NCBI RefSeq assembly: GCF_030272615.1 | Contig: NC_081407.1 | Span: 146,567,744-146,631,743 of the forward strand | Reading direction: 5' to 3' | From: Cryptomeria japonica | Taxonomy: Eukaryota; Streptophyta; Pinopsida; Cupressales; Cupressaceae | Length of the DNA: 64,000 nucleotides | Shown here: piece after piece, positions 31,848 through 41,984 of the stretch | How positions within the stretch are numbered: the first letter of the stretch is position 1 | Layout of the letters: each line of letters opens with the position of its first letter | Made by a program: the position numbers and the translations under genes | The notes under the pieces: model-generated | What the model saw: only the letters and a program-made list of their open reading frames with translations | The model's database searches: none | Told to the model about the DNA's origin: nothing

Positions 31848-33228
31848 TAAAAGGGCATTTTATTAAAATCTAAAGATAAAAAAAATCACTACTTACCTCC
31901 CATTAAACTAGTTGATACATATAAAGATTTCCCACACTACTTCAAAATACAAATTCATTTTATGATTATCATTATACAAATTTATTTTATGATTATCATT
32001 GGATACATGGAAATACAAGCATAAAATTTCAAGATTTCATTGGCAACAATATACTTCAATTTGAGGGTATTCATTGCATGAAGTTACATTTTAGAACCAT
32101 AACATGATGACTACATTAAAAAAGAAATGGATGGTAAAGACTTTATACTAGTTATATTAATCATATTAGTTTAGTTTTTTTTAATATAGATATATATCTA
32201 ATAGTTTCTGTTAAAGGCTGGATACTATTGAATTCATTGAATTTTTTTTTCAATTAGTTTTACCAATGAATGCAAAGAATTAAAAATTTTCATCAAAACC
32301 TTTATAGTTTAAATTTAATTTTTGTTTTATATGATTATAAAAATATCATTTATTTGTATTCTTATTGGTTTGTGTGAGTGAAAAATTCAAAATTTTCAAA
32401 AAATAAAAATCACAAATTTATATTAAGATTAAAAGATGAAATAACATTAAAAAAGAGTATTTAGTGCTAGAGTATTTAGCGTTGACATCACTTTCTACTC
32501 GTGTTCAACAGGTAATTATAGCCTATTTTTAGCTTCCTTCAATAATAATAAAAAATTATAGCCTATTTATTATGCATGTTTTTGAGAGGGCAAATTTTTA
32601 CAAGAATATTTCTTCCTTTTTTCACCTACAAATTTTTATAAGCACTTTTGTAAAAGGTAGTATAGTTGTGAATTTGAAAGTTGATTATATGTATTTTTAA
32701 ATGAGATATTTTATGTACATGATTAATTATAATGATCTAATTTGCATATTGTTTTGCTTTTTGCTTAGTTTTATATTTGTTCTAGTGAAAATGTCTTAAT
32801 GTAATAGCATATGAATGGGCGACATATTTTTGTGTTTGGTTTAGTTCATGTTCTTATCCATATTAATATTGATTATTATCTTATGCCCTTGAGTAAGTAA
32901 GATATTTGATAAAAATTAAAGGTGAAACAAAAATAAATTAAATAACTTATATTTAATTTTGAATTCTAATAGAATATTGTTTAGGTTTTCTTATTAAGTT
33001 GGTAGCATTTAAAATTATTTTCAAACATGTACATTCACACCATACTCTCATAAACACACTAGCCATTCTAATGGAACCCTTTTAAATATTTTTATATATT
33101 TTTTATTAATTACAATAACCTTAAAAATTAATATCAATAGATTTCCACAATTCATTCAATTAATAGTGTAAGCTTCTAGAATCGATTGTGTGAGATTAAC
33201 CTTAAAAATATTCATTTTTATAATATTT
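31848..33228. other. AT-rich interval, nothing recognised
   Basis: Strongly AT-rich sequence with homopolymer runs and a short 'tttattttatgattatcatt' duplication near 31,960. No coding, RNA or element feature is supported. Confidence 0.6.
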
Positions 33229-33479
33229 TAAAAATAATTCATTATTTTTTTTTAATAGATTAATAACTGCAGAGGGGCAACACCCTTGTATTAATCAAAC
33301 TTGAAAAATACATAACTGGTTCAGAAAGAGCCTTAGGGGGAAAGAACCAGTAAGAAAACCCCTACCATTGCTCCAACAATAAATACAAAAAAGCCAGCCA
33401 CGTTGGTCGAGATGCTAAAAAGCTAGGAGAAAACAACCAAAGGAGAAAAATGCTAGTTGAACCAAAGGCCTACAATCAA

Positions 33480-34268
33480 CTAAACAACGTATGAAAATGA
33501 ACATGGAAATCGAGATTCTTCTGCACTTGAGTTTGGGTCCTTGGTACCGGGAGTAGGAGCAACAACTGCATCCAAAATTACCGGGCAATCATTCCCGCAA
33601 GCTGCATGGGCCAATGATTCCGCTTTCTCCCAAGGGTGACAACCATCATCTAGAATCCACTCTTCTCCATGGCCAAGCCCCCAAGAGTTGCCTTCAACTA
33701 TGTTATAGTTGGCCGTAATACCAAGGTCTTCTCTACTCGAAAGCCCTTCCTCCTGGATATAGGTGCTTCTCTAGGTAGCCGTGAAGCTGGGCAGTATACC
33801 AACAATCTTGCAAAGGAACTCAATATTTCTGGTAATAATAGGCCAGGAGGCTTCCAAGGCATTGAAGTCAAGAGAGCTTACGATCACTGTTTTCCACACC
33901 TCCGCACCATTTCCCAAACTCATATAATAATTTTGGGGAAAGGGAAATCTGAGATTGCCATCAACATTATCCAATACTCCATCAACTTCCCCAAGAAAGC
34001 GATGCTCAAACACCATTTGGGTGAGGAGCTTTGCCCTTTGCTTTCTATTCCCCTTATAGAGCAACATGGCTAGGAAGAAAGCCAGAATGTTTGCATTAGC
34101 TCTGTATCTATGGTATGCATTAAGGAATTCCTCCCCCAAAATTCTTTTAACATAGTGCAAAATCAAAGAGTGACTCGAGGAGAGAACCGATTGCAGGCGC
34201 TTATCAGAGATTTTGCCTAGGAATGCCATCTGATGGCAGGTTGCCTCCAACAAAATTGGTGTTTCCAT
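33480..34268 (-). pseudogene. Unrecognised 262-codon frame in the LINE 3' region
   Basis: From the ATG at 34,268 the frame is open for 165 codons to a TAG at 33,771. It continues in the same frame to 33,480, with protein-like composition on both sides ('EATCHQMAFLGKISDKRLQ', 'RANANILAFFLAMLLYKG', later 'HGEEWILDDGCHPWEKA'). I do not recognise the family. It lies downstream of RNase H on the same strand and inside the LINE target duplications, so it was part of the LINE transcript. It could be an additional LINE ORF or a host exon carried at the 3' end. A diverged copy of its 'ISDKRLQSVLSSS' region appears again near 34,760-34,830. Confidence 0.45.
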
Positions 34269-35140
34269 TGTAGGCAGCAGAGCAAGAAATGGGAAGAGTT
34301 TGATATGTTAAAAAATAAGCAGGTCATCCTTTATTTATCTCGCCAACTCATAAAGGTTGAGGAGCTTGAGGGCTTAGCTAAGCGAGCCAAATTACTTCAC
34401 ACAAACAAGGTACATCTTAAGCATGCCACCTTAATCGCAATTGATTTGCCTCTTTGATGTCAGTCACCACCCGACTTTATCATATCTAAAAGTAATGATG
34501 AAAATTAGATATCTTCTGACAACATCTAAACCGAAACTTGAGTTAATGACCCCGGTGAGACCATACTATTGAAACCATAAAGAATACCGGTTGGGGATAC
34601 TCAAGAGGCTGGTAAGAATACATCTCCTGGTAAGAACTACCAACCGGTAGGGGCCAATACCATCGGGGGCATAGACATCCCTTCTTAGAACAAGATCAGA
34701 TGTAACACTTCCGCCATAATAATCACCATAATCAAAATGTAGATGTGCCTCCATCTGAATTGGGTGTCTGAAGAGAGAGCCGAATGCAGCCGCTTATCAA
34801 AAATTTGCTAGACTATCATTATGGCAGCATCAACAAAGGCACTGGAGTAACCCCGAAGCGATCCTAAACCGGAGCGTAAAAATTACCGGTTGGGGGGAAA
34901 GGTGCAAGAGGCCTATGTGAACAACAACAACACCAACTGGTAAAGACCGGGTAGCCAGGACTGATACCCCTACTGTTAGGAGTCAAAAAAACCACCATCA
35001 AAGGGAGACCCGTACCCGGTAATGGTACATCCCCCGGTATGTACTCCCGACCGGTAGAGACCAAAACTTCAGGGAACCAAAGCGGTCCATTCCTATGCCA
35101 AAATAAATGCAGCATTAAACCATAATAATTTTTATTATCA
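34269..35140 (-). other. LINE 3' region between RNase H and the extra frame
   Basis: No continuous frame. It contains several 'accggt'-type segments ('ccggttgggg', 'ccggtaatgg') and the diverged duplicate of the downstream frame near 34,760-34,830. Short minus-strand frames (34,566-34,754 and 34,864-35,115) have no family resemblance. Confidence 0.5.
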
Positions 35141-35149
35141 AGATTTACC

Positions 35150-36116
35150 TATGCCTGAGTTGTATGCCCGAATCAAGACCACTGTCTACAATTGGCATCT
35201 TAGATAGTCTGTTTGCTTCCAAATTGCCTTCTCTATAGATATGGTTGATCCAAAAATCTTCAAAGGTCTCAAGCAAACCCACCATAGGTCGAAGCTATAG
35301 GTTGAGATGCCAACTAGGGGTATGGTTATTATGAACAACATTGATAACATTTAATGAATCACCCTCCAAATGGATTCTTTTTATCCCCAGTTCAACCCCC
35401 AATTGCAAACCTCTTAATGTCGCTCAGAATTAAGCCTCATTGTTAGTGGCCAGACCAATGTCTTCAGAAATTTCCTTAATGCAAATGCCTTCAGAATCTC
35501 TAATACAACATCCAATACCACTATGCCCCGAATTCCTTGTAGAGGCACCATCGAAGTTAATCTTATCCCATTTAACATTCAATCTTGGATTAACCGGTAT
35601 CTTAGGATTACCATTACCGAAAAGCGAGGGGATGATCAAATTTGGGAACACAAGCTTTAACTTCCAATCCCAGTCAGTGTATAGATTCTTTTTCAATGAT
35701 TTGGACTTGGTCACTTTGTTCAGGAGCTCAACCAGGTGGTTCTCAATTTTCCCACAGAGGGCTAACTGGCCCATCTCTTTATCCTGGAAAATTCTTTGAT
35801 TCCTTTCTTTCCAAATTTTCCAAATCATCAATAAGGGTAGGATAACAAATAACTCCCCAAATAACGCCTTGCATTTTGATTTAGGCCATAGTAGAAACCA
35901 ATCATCCAAACCTTTCGAAAAAGGGCATACCAGATTTAACTTACCCATAAAATGCCACCAACAGTTGCTGGAGAAATTGTAGTGTAGCAAAAGGTGATCA
36001 ATTGTTTCCTCTTGATTCTGACATAATACACATCTACTAGGCCCATTAATACCCAATTTAAGGAGTCTTCCATCGGTTAAGATTTTCCTCTGAAAAGCAA
36101 TCCAAGCAAAGGAACC
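35150..36116 (-). pseudogene. LINE ORF2 C-terminus: zinc-binding RVT region and RNase H
   Basis: The minus strand reads 'FAWIAFQRKILTDGRL', then a zf-RVT pattern (C-V-L-C...E-T-I-D-H-L-L-L), then an RNase H beginning 'WDKINFDGASTRNSG' with 'GIGCCIRDSEG' and 'ATNNEA'. Past a cluster of stops at about 35,420-35,430 the same frame continues with 'LEGDSLNV' and 'IYREGNLEANRLS', the later RNase H catalytic segments. The expected D-E-D residues can be traced, but stops make it inactive. The reverse transcriptase core is absent because of 5' truncation at 36,116. Confidence 0.75.
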
Positions 36117-36134
36117 TAAAAATAATTCATTATT

Positions 36135-37490
36135 AATATATATATATTTTTTTTTAATTTTTCTTTTTATATATTGATTTTTTGAAATCAACTTTAATAA
36201 TTTATTACATTAAAAACATGACAATTGAATAGTCTACAATATCAAAAGATGAAACACAAATTACATTTAATCAAACTAAAGCAATAATATACCTTTTTAA
36301 AATATTTTATTTTATTTTTAACTAACAATTTTTGTATTGTATATCTTTATTTTTAATACATTATTTGAAGTATAGTTTTACTTTTTAAAATTTAATTTGT
36401 TTTTTATAAAAAATTTTTAATATTGAGTTTGCCTTTCTTACTATTTTTCATTATATATTTTCTCAATATTTTAATTCTAATTAATTAAAGAATTTCTTTT
36501 ACTTTTTTATTTAATTATTGATTAATTTAATAAGTTTAATATATTTTAATTTTTTTAAATTACTATTTAAATTTTGATATATTCTATCTTTGCATTTACT
36601 TTATTTTAATTTTAATTTTTAATTTATATTTAATTTAAAATTTATTTCAATTATCTTCTACTATATCTCTATAAAAATGATATGTTTCATTACTTGTAAA
36701 TCTTAGTAAAATATAAAATTCACATTAGTTTTTTACCATTACATAATTTAATATTTAAGTTGAGATTATCCTTGCTTAAATCATTGTTTTTTTTATAAAT
36801 GATTATAGTTTGAATATAATACAAATATGTCACTTCATGAGCTCCCATTCTATCTATATATCTCTCTTGCTATCTCTCTATATATCACTTTCTATATCTT
36901 CATCTATCTCTCCAACTCCCCCTCTATCTCCTATATCTCTGCAATCTATATCACTCCCTCTCTCAACCTATCAATTTATCTGCCTCTTCCTCTCTACCTC
37001 CATCTTCCTCTATCTCTAGATTCAATTCATCACTCTGTCTCCTTCTCCCTTTTCCTAGACCCCTATATCTATATCTCTTTGCCCCTCTATCTCCATCCCT
37101 CCATATTTATTCTTTAATCTCTTCCCTATCTCTATTTCATTATCTATGCATCTCTCTCTATCACTATATCTCTCTCTCTCTCTCTACCTATCTCCATATA
37201 TCAATTCCCATCTCTATCTTTATTTTTCTATGTACTCTAAACTAACTACACTATTGATAGGGACTAGATGCATTGCATCCCTTGTTGATATAAGGATCTA
37301 CATCTAGCATATGTAACATCAATGTCACATACAAAGATATTGAAAATAATGAAAAATAATTTTAATTTTTACATGTAAATGAGTATAATAATATATCATA
37401 TGGTGGAATGATGGTTGACAATAGAGCTCCAATGAACATTAATATAGAAACAAAAAGATATAAAGAAGATCAAGATAATAATTAATATAC
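36135..37490. other. AT-rich interval with pyrimidine-rich low-complexity tract
   Basis: The first 650 bases are AT-rich. About 36,845-37,240 is a degenerate (TATCTC)n/(CT)n tract. Leu/Ser/Ile-rich frames across it are low-complexity artefacts. The interval ends at the ATAAT duplication of the next element. Confidence 0.7.
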
Positions 37491-37495
37491 ATAAT

Positions 37496-37872
37496 TGTAG
37501 AGTTATCATGTATTAGCTAATAATTATTTATTTAATTATTAGTCTATTATCCTCTACGTTTAAGCTAAACTTAGGCATTTAATAATATTGTAGGTATTCA
37601 ATAATTATAAGTATTCAATAATTATTCTAATTATAAGTATTCAATAATTATTCTAATTATTAAATACACATTATCCCTTTAGGGTTTCTTTAGGGTCGCA
37701 TAATCTCGTTTTATAAGGATTGTATTGTATTTTCTTTTTTATTCCCTCTCTGAATGATAATCTTTTTCTTCAGAGCCATTATTGCTTTTTCGCCTCCATT
37801 CTTCTCTTGTGACAGATATTTTGCTAACAGGTGTTCTTGGGATCACTGAAGTTGTATTTCTCAACTTCTTCA
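37496..37872 (+). repeat. 5' LTR (377 bp)
   Basis: It begins TGTAGAGTTATC and ends CTTCTTCA directly before the primer site. It is longer than its partner (323 bp), mainly because 'aagtattcaataattattctaatta' is duplicated near 37,600-37,665. Confidence 0.9.
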
Positions 37873-37884
37873 TGGTATCAAAGC
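37873..37884 (+). promoter_or_regulatory. Primer-binding site TGGTATCAAAGC
   Basis: It matches 11 of 12 bases of the copia initiator Met-tRNA site, adjacent to the 5' LTR. Confidence 0.85.
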
Positions 37885-38787
37885 CTACATCTGCTGCTAC
37901 TTGTTCTTGATTTTTCAGAGGATTTTTTGGAGGCTAGGGTTTCAAGATTTTTAGATTTTGAATCTGGGGTGCTTATTTGTTTCTAGGCATTTTGGGCTCA
38001 AACGGACCTCACCGTTGAGCTCAAATCACCCAAAAATCCCCATTTTCATATAAAATTTGTCCAATTTGGACAACTTTGGCTTTAGATTTTTTTTTGGTTT
38101 TTTGCCCTTTTTTGGCACGAATTTCAAGAAAAATAAAAAAATAATTCAATTGTAGGTAGTTTAATGGCATACCCAGGCCGAATGCAACAAAAAAATTGTG
38201 AAAACCCTTTTTTTTTAAAAAGGGTTTAATTTTTTTTTTTAAAAGCACATTGGGGGGGGGGGGCTTTGCAGGTCTGTACGGCCATAGACCTTGCCCCACC
38301 ACCTGCAGCAGGGCTCATCTTCGGCCCTCGTGCCTCGGGTCCATCGCCGCCTCCCGCCTTGTTTGGCCACCGCGCTGCCTTGGTTCCGTCAACTGCTGCT
38401 GCCCGAGCCTACCATTGCCACAGAAGCCTTGCTCTACTGCCAGTTTCTTTCTCTGGCCCCCGCTGATGTTTTCCGACCCCCACCGATTTTTTCCGGCAAG
38501 GTGGAATTTTTTGAGCGAGTTTTTTTAGGTGACAAATTTTTTTTGCTGGTAGAATGATTTTTCAAGCACGAGATTTTTTTTTCCGGCTATGTTTTCCGGT
38601 GGATGGATTGTTTTGGAAAGTGAAGGAATATTCTCAAAATATTCTGCTGCCATCAGCATGATGTCATGCTGACGTCAGCGGTACAGATGGCTTGCATGGC
38701 CCCCTGTGACCCTCTTTGTTCCTTAAAAGAGGGTTTTTTTTTCTTTTTGGCCATAACTTGGGCATATGATATTGTTTTTTGGCAAAC
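37885..38787 (+). other. Leader of the non-autonomous copia element
   Basis: A T-rich then G-run stretch (38,080-38,265) leads into a GC-rich block (38,265-38,480), parallel to the leader of the young copia element. TGACGTCAGC lies at about 38,669, followed by 'ggccataacttgggcatatga'. Short frames in the GC-rich block occur in all three phases and are not coding. Confidence 0.6.
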
Positions 38788-38792
38788 GAGAT

Positions 38793-40253
38793 TAATGCTT
38801 TGCAAAATGGAAGGATTGTTAGAAAAACATGTTTGATTGCTACACACACAAAGAGAAGCACAAGAAACAAGTGTTAGTCATTAGTGTTAGCAAATCAAAG
38901 ATTAAACACTATCCTAAGCAAGCATATCAAGAAAGACACTACACAACAAATAAAAAGCTCAATGGTTCTAAGAAATGTAACTAAACATCTCCAAATGCTC
39001 TCTACCATGTTCGTAGCTTCTCCTTCCTTGTTCCTCTCCTCTCCAAGTTCCAAATGAGTGTAGCTCTCAACATCTTTTTGCACTATGGATGCCTTATGGA
39101 GGTTTAAGATATTAACTATGTAAATGCAAGTGCAAAACAAACTAATACTAGATGCTATGAAATGAAAATGATTTATTTTAGTCCAACATAACAATATATT
39201 AGTGATTTAGGCTAAATGCTCTCTCTAAAATTTGCTATAAGGTAAATGCATACAAGTTTTCAGGATCTGGATATTGAAGAAATGAGCTCTATTTATGGTA
39301 AAAAGAGCAATGGATGGTTGAGATTGAGTAATCTCAACAAGGGTCAGGTTTGAATGGTTTAAGATCCATGTAAGGACTTTCAACCCAATCCCAGGATGAC
39401 AAGTGTCAACATGAGATGGGTTGAGAGGAGAGGGAAGAAGCATTAAATGCTTGACATGACCTGAGGGTTAACTTGGGAGGTAGGGTTAATGTTGTGTTGA
39501 GTGAATAAATTCATTATGCAAAGAATAATGCTTTTATCCAATGGATAAACTCTTGTGCAAGAGTTAGTGAGGATAACCATGGTCAAAGCAATAAATGCTT
39601 GAGGAGATACATGGGTTAAATGAGGGTTGAGTTAGGGGTCAAAGTCCCTAACCATGGGTGCAAGTGGATTTAACCATAAATGGTCATGTAAGAGCCATTA
39701 GTGGTTTAGAAGACTTTAGAGGTTAGCTTGTTGAACACATCAAGCCTTAAATGTTTTTCAAAGACTTTGGAGTCTTTGAGAAGTGACTCCAAGTTGCTTA
39801 GGAATGTGACAATATTTAGGGGATGGATTAAGATAATTAGGAAGGCTTTAGAAGAATCTAGAAGGGGTTTAGGATTGCAAGTGGGTTTGGTGGGTGAGGG
39901 AAAATAGGATTTTTATTAAAATAAAATTAATCTATTTCAACAAATAGGTGCAACTTGCATTTTTCGGAGAATGCAAGTGGGGGGATTTAATGATTTAAAT
40001 AAATGTTTTATTTAATTTATTCAAAAGAGGAAAGGGGATTAAATTAAATAAATAGGATTTATTCATTTAATTGATTGTGAATTTGGTTTAATGAATTAAT
40101 TAAAATAAATTGAATAATTTATTTAATTAATAGGAGAATATTTGAAGATGAATTAATTAAATGTTAATTTAATTAACTGATGGCTAGTGGGTTTTTAATC
40201 AAATAAATAGCAAATATTCATTTGATTAAAATGGACAGATTTATGTGACTACA
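38793..40253 (-). repeat. Solo gypsy-type LTR (1,461 bp)
   Basis: GAGAT occurs on both sides (38,788-38,792 and 40,254-40,258) and the copia leader reads continuously across the gap ('caaacgagat' then 'atcatcagaaagct'). On the minus strand it begins TGTAGTCACATAAATCTGTCC, like the LTR of gypsy element 1 (TGTAGACACCCAAAATTGTCC). It has a comparable AT-rich region of ATTAAATAAAT repeats next to that end. No internal sequence or second LTR is present, so it is a solo LTR. Its other end lacks the canonical dinucleotide (TA rather than TG on the plus strand). Confidence 0.65.
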
Positions 40254-40258
40254 GAGAT

Positions 40259-41656
40259 ATCATCAGAAAGCTAGTTTCGTCTGCTTTCCAGATTTGTGGG
40301 TTTCATCATCTGTTTTTGTTGCTAGTACATTCTACAACCATTTGAAGTCAGAGGTGTTGTTTTCAGTCCCGAGCTCATAACTTATCGCTAGTTTCTCCAT
40401 TTTTCGTGATTCCAGCAGTGTTGAGACGATGTTTCAGATCTCTTCACAACTATCCATGCACTTTTTCCAGATTTTACTCCAGGTACATTTTATTCAGTTT
40501 TTTGTGTTTTCACACTTTGGTGAATTACTTGGACATATGAGCTCGTGGAAACTTCTCGTTTGGGTGGCATGACTTGTTGTTGGTTTTTCTTCATGTATTT
40601 CCATCATTTTGTCTTTTTTGGGCATTTGATACAACATTTTGTAAGCATTTTCCTTTTTTGCAAATGCACTGAGATAAAGTGCCACTATGCCTTGCATGCT
40701 TGGGATCTTGCACATCTTGTGCCTTATTGTACTTGCACTCCATTATAAAGTGCCATGGGGGGTTTGATGTTTGCCTTTGTTTGCCATCTACCTTTGTCAC
40801 GTGAGTGTTCCTTCCACGACATTAGCCTCATGATGTGTATCAAGTGAGTGTTCCTTCCACAACACTAGCCTTTATATGTGTTTGTACTTTTTGTTACACT
40901 CTTGATGTTCCTGGTTCTTCGTCATGCATCTTTTCTTGGCATTTAGTTTCAATGTACCTTCCACCTCTCCCTTGTCAGCATTATGGGGGGGTTTCTCCTG
41001 TTGGTTGTTGGTTCTAATGCTTCCTTGGTTCATTGGAGTGAGCTATGTATTCAGTATTTGTTCCTATGTACTAGGTGGATGTAGTGGCTGGTCACCTATG
41101 CATTTCAATGAGATGGGCCATTTACCTTATGGACACTCTTTCATTCCTATTTTTGGAGGCAACCTTCCATCTTTGATTGATCAACTCTTCAAACTTTGGT
41201 GTTTTTTGCCATCTGTATCTTCGAGTTCAGTTGTTTGCCTTTGCGTGCCATTTGATTCAAGTATCTTTATTTGAGGGCACTCATGCAGATTACAATCTTC
41301 TCTACCTGATCATCTTCTATTTTAGTGGAGGTTCTTTAGATTGACAATTATTCTCGACAATGTTTGTAGCTTCATACTTCAGTGGTGTTCTTCATGTTCA
41401 TCCTTTGTTCCTTTTTTGGGGGACATTCTCTTGTTTGGAGGCTTCTTCAGTCGTTCACTTGTATTTCTCTCTTTAGGAGAGGAGTTTTTCCCATGAGGTT
41501 TTCTCCTTTTCTCTAGTTGTGAGAGATCTTTTGTACTTGGGTACCTCATCAGGCCTAGTTGTCGAGACCCATTGTTACTTTCATGCATTTTGTTTACATG
41601 CATTTCTTAGTCCTTAGTAGTTTTTAGCTACTCTCTAAGTTCATCTTAAGGGGGGG
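40259..41656 (+). other. 3' internal region of the non-autonomous copia element
   Basis: It contains blocks related, in reverse complement, to 30,266-30,880: 'aagtgccactatgcc', 'cttattgtact', 'cagttgtttgcctttg'. 'gtgagtgttccttccac' occurs twice (40,802 and 40,844). It ends in the polypurine tract at 41,646-41,656. A 116-codon frame at 40,924 is not supported. Confidence 0.65.
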
Positions 41657-41979
41657 TGTTAGAGTTATCATGTATTAGCTAATAATTATTTATTTAATTA
41701 TTATTTATTATCTTCTACGCTTAAGCTAAACTTAGGCATTTAATAATATTGTAGGTATTTAATAATTATTTTAGTTATTAAATACATATTATCCCTTTAG
41801 GGTTGCATAATCTCCTTTTATAATGATTGTATTGTATTTTCTTATTGATTCCCTCTTTGAATGATAATCTTTTTCTTTAGAGCCATTATTGCTTTTTTGC
41901 CTCCATTCTTCTCTTGTGACAGGTATTTTGCTTGCAGGTGTTCTTGGGATCTCTGAAGTTGTATTTCTCAACTTCTTCA
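41657..41979 (+). repeat. 3' LTR (323 bp)
   Basis: It begins TGTTAGAGTTATC after the polypurine tract, ends CTTCTTCA, and is followed by ATAAT. Confidence 0.9.
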
Positions 41980-41984
41980 ATAAT

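Larger units (their letters stand above)
33247..36116 (-). mobile_element. 5'-truncated L1-type LINE insertion with 18-bp TSD
   Basis: TAAAAATAATTCATTATT occurs on both sides (33,229-33,246 and 36,117-36,134), a target-site duplication of the length expected for LINE insertion. A T-run at 33,245-33,253 on the plus strand is the poly(A) tail of a minus-strand element. The body holds the C-terminal end of LINE ORF2 (zinc-binding RVT region and RNase H) and then about 1.9 kb of additional 3' sequence with a further reading frame. It is 5' truncated within ORF2. Confidence 0.85.
37496..41979 (+). mobile_element. Non-autonomous copia-type element with a solo gypsy LTR inside
   Basis: LTRs at 37,496-37,872 and 41,657-41,979 are flanked by ATAAT (37,491-37,495 and 41,980-41,984). 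TGGTATCAAAGC (37,873-37,884) is a copia primer site with one change, and 'cttaaggggggg' precedes the 3' LTR. Total length is 4.48 kb, or about 3.0 kb without the 1.46-kb solo LTR. No gag, protease or pol frame is present. LTR and internal segments are related to the element at 21,594-31,842 and, at the 3' end, to 1-807. Confidence 0.9.

Noticed and set aside
36827-37117. Leu/Ser/Ile-rich frame (96 codons) as a membrane protein gene
   Set aside because: It is translated from a degenerate (TATCTC)n tract.
38250-38557. Three overlapping plus-strand frames in the GC-rich leader block at 38.3 kb
   Set aside because: Open in all three phases because stops are rare in GC-rich sequence; no conserved frame with the similar block at 8.7 kb.
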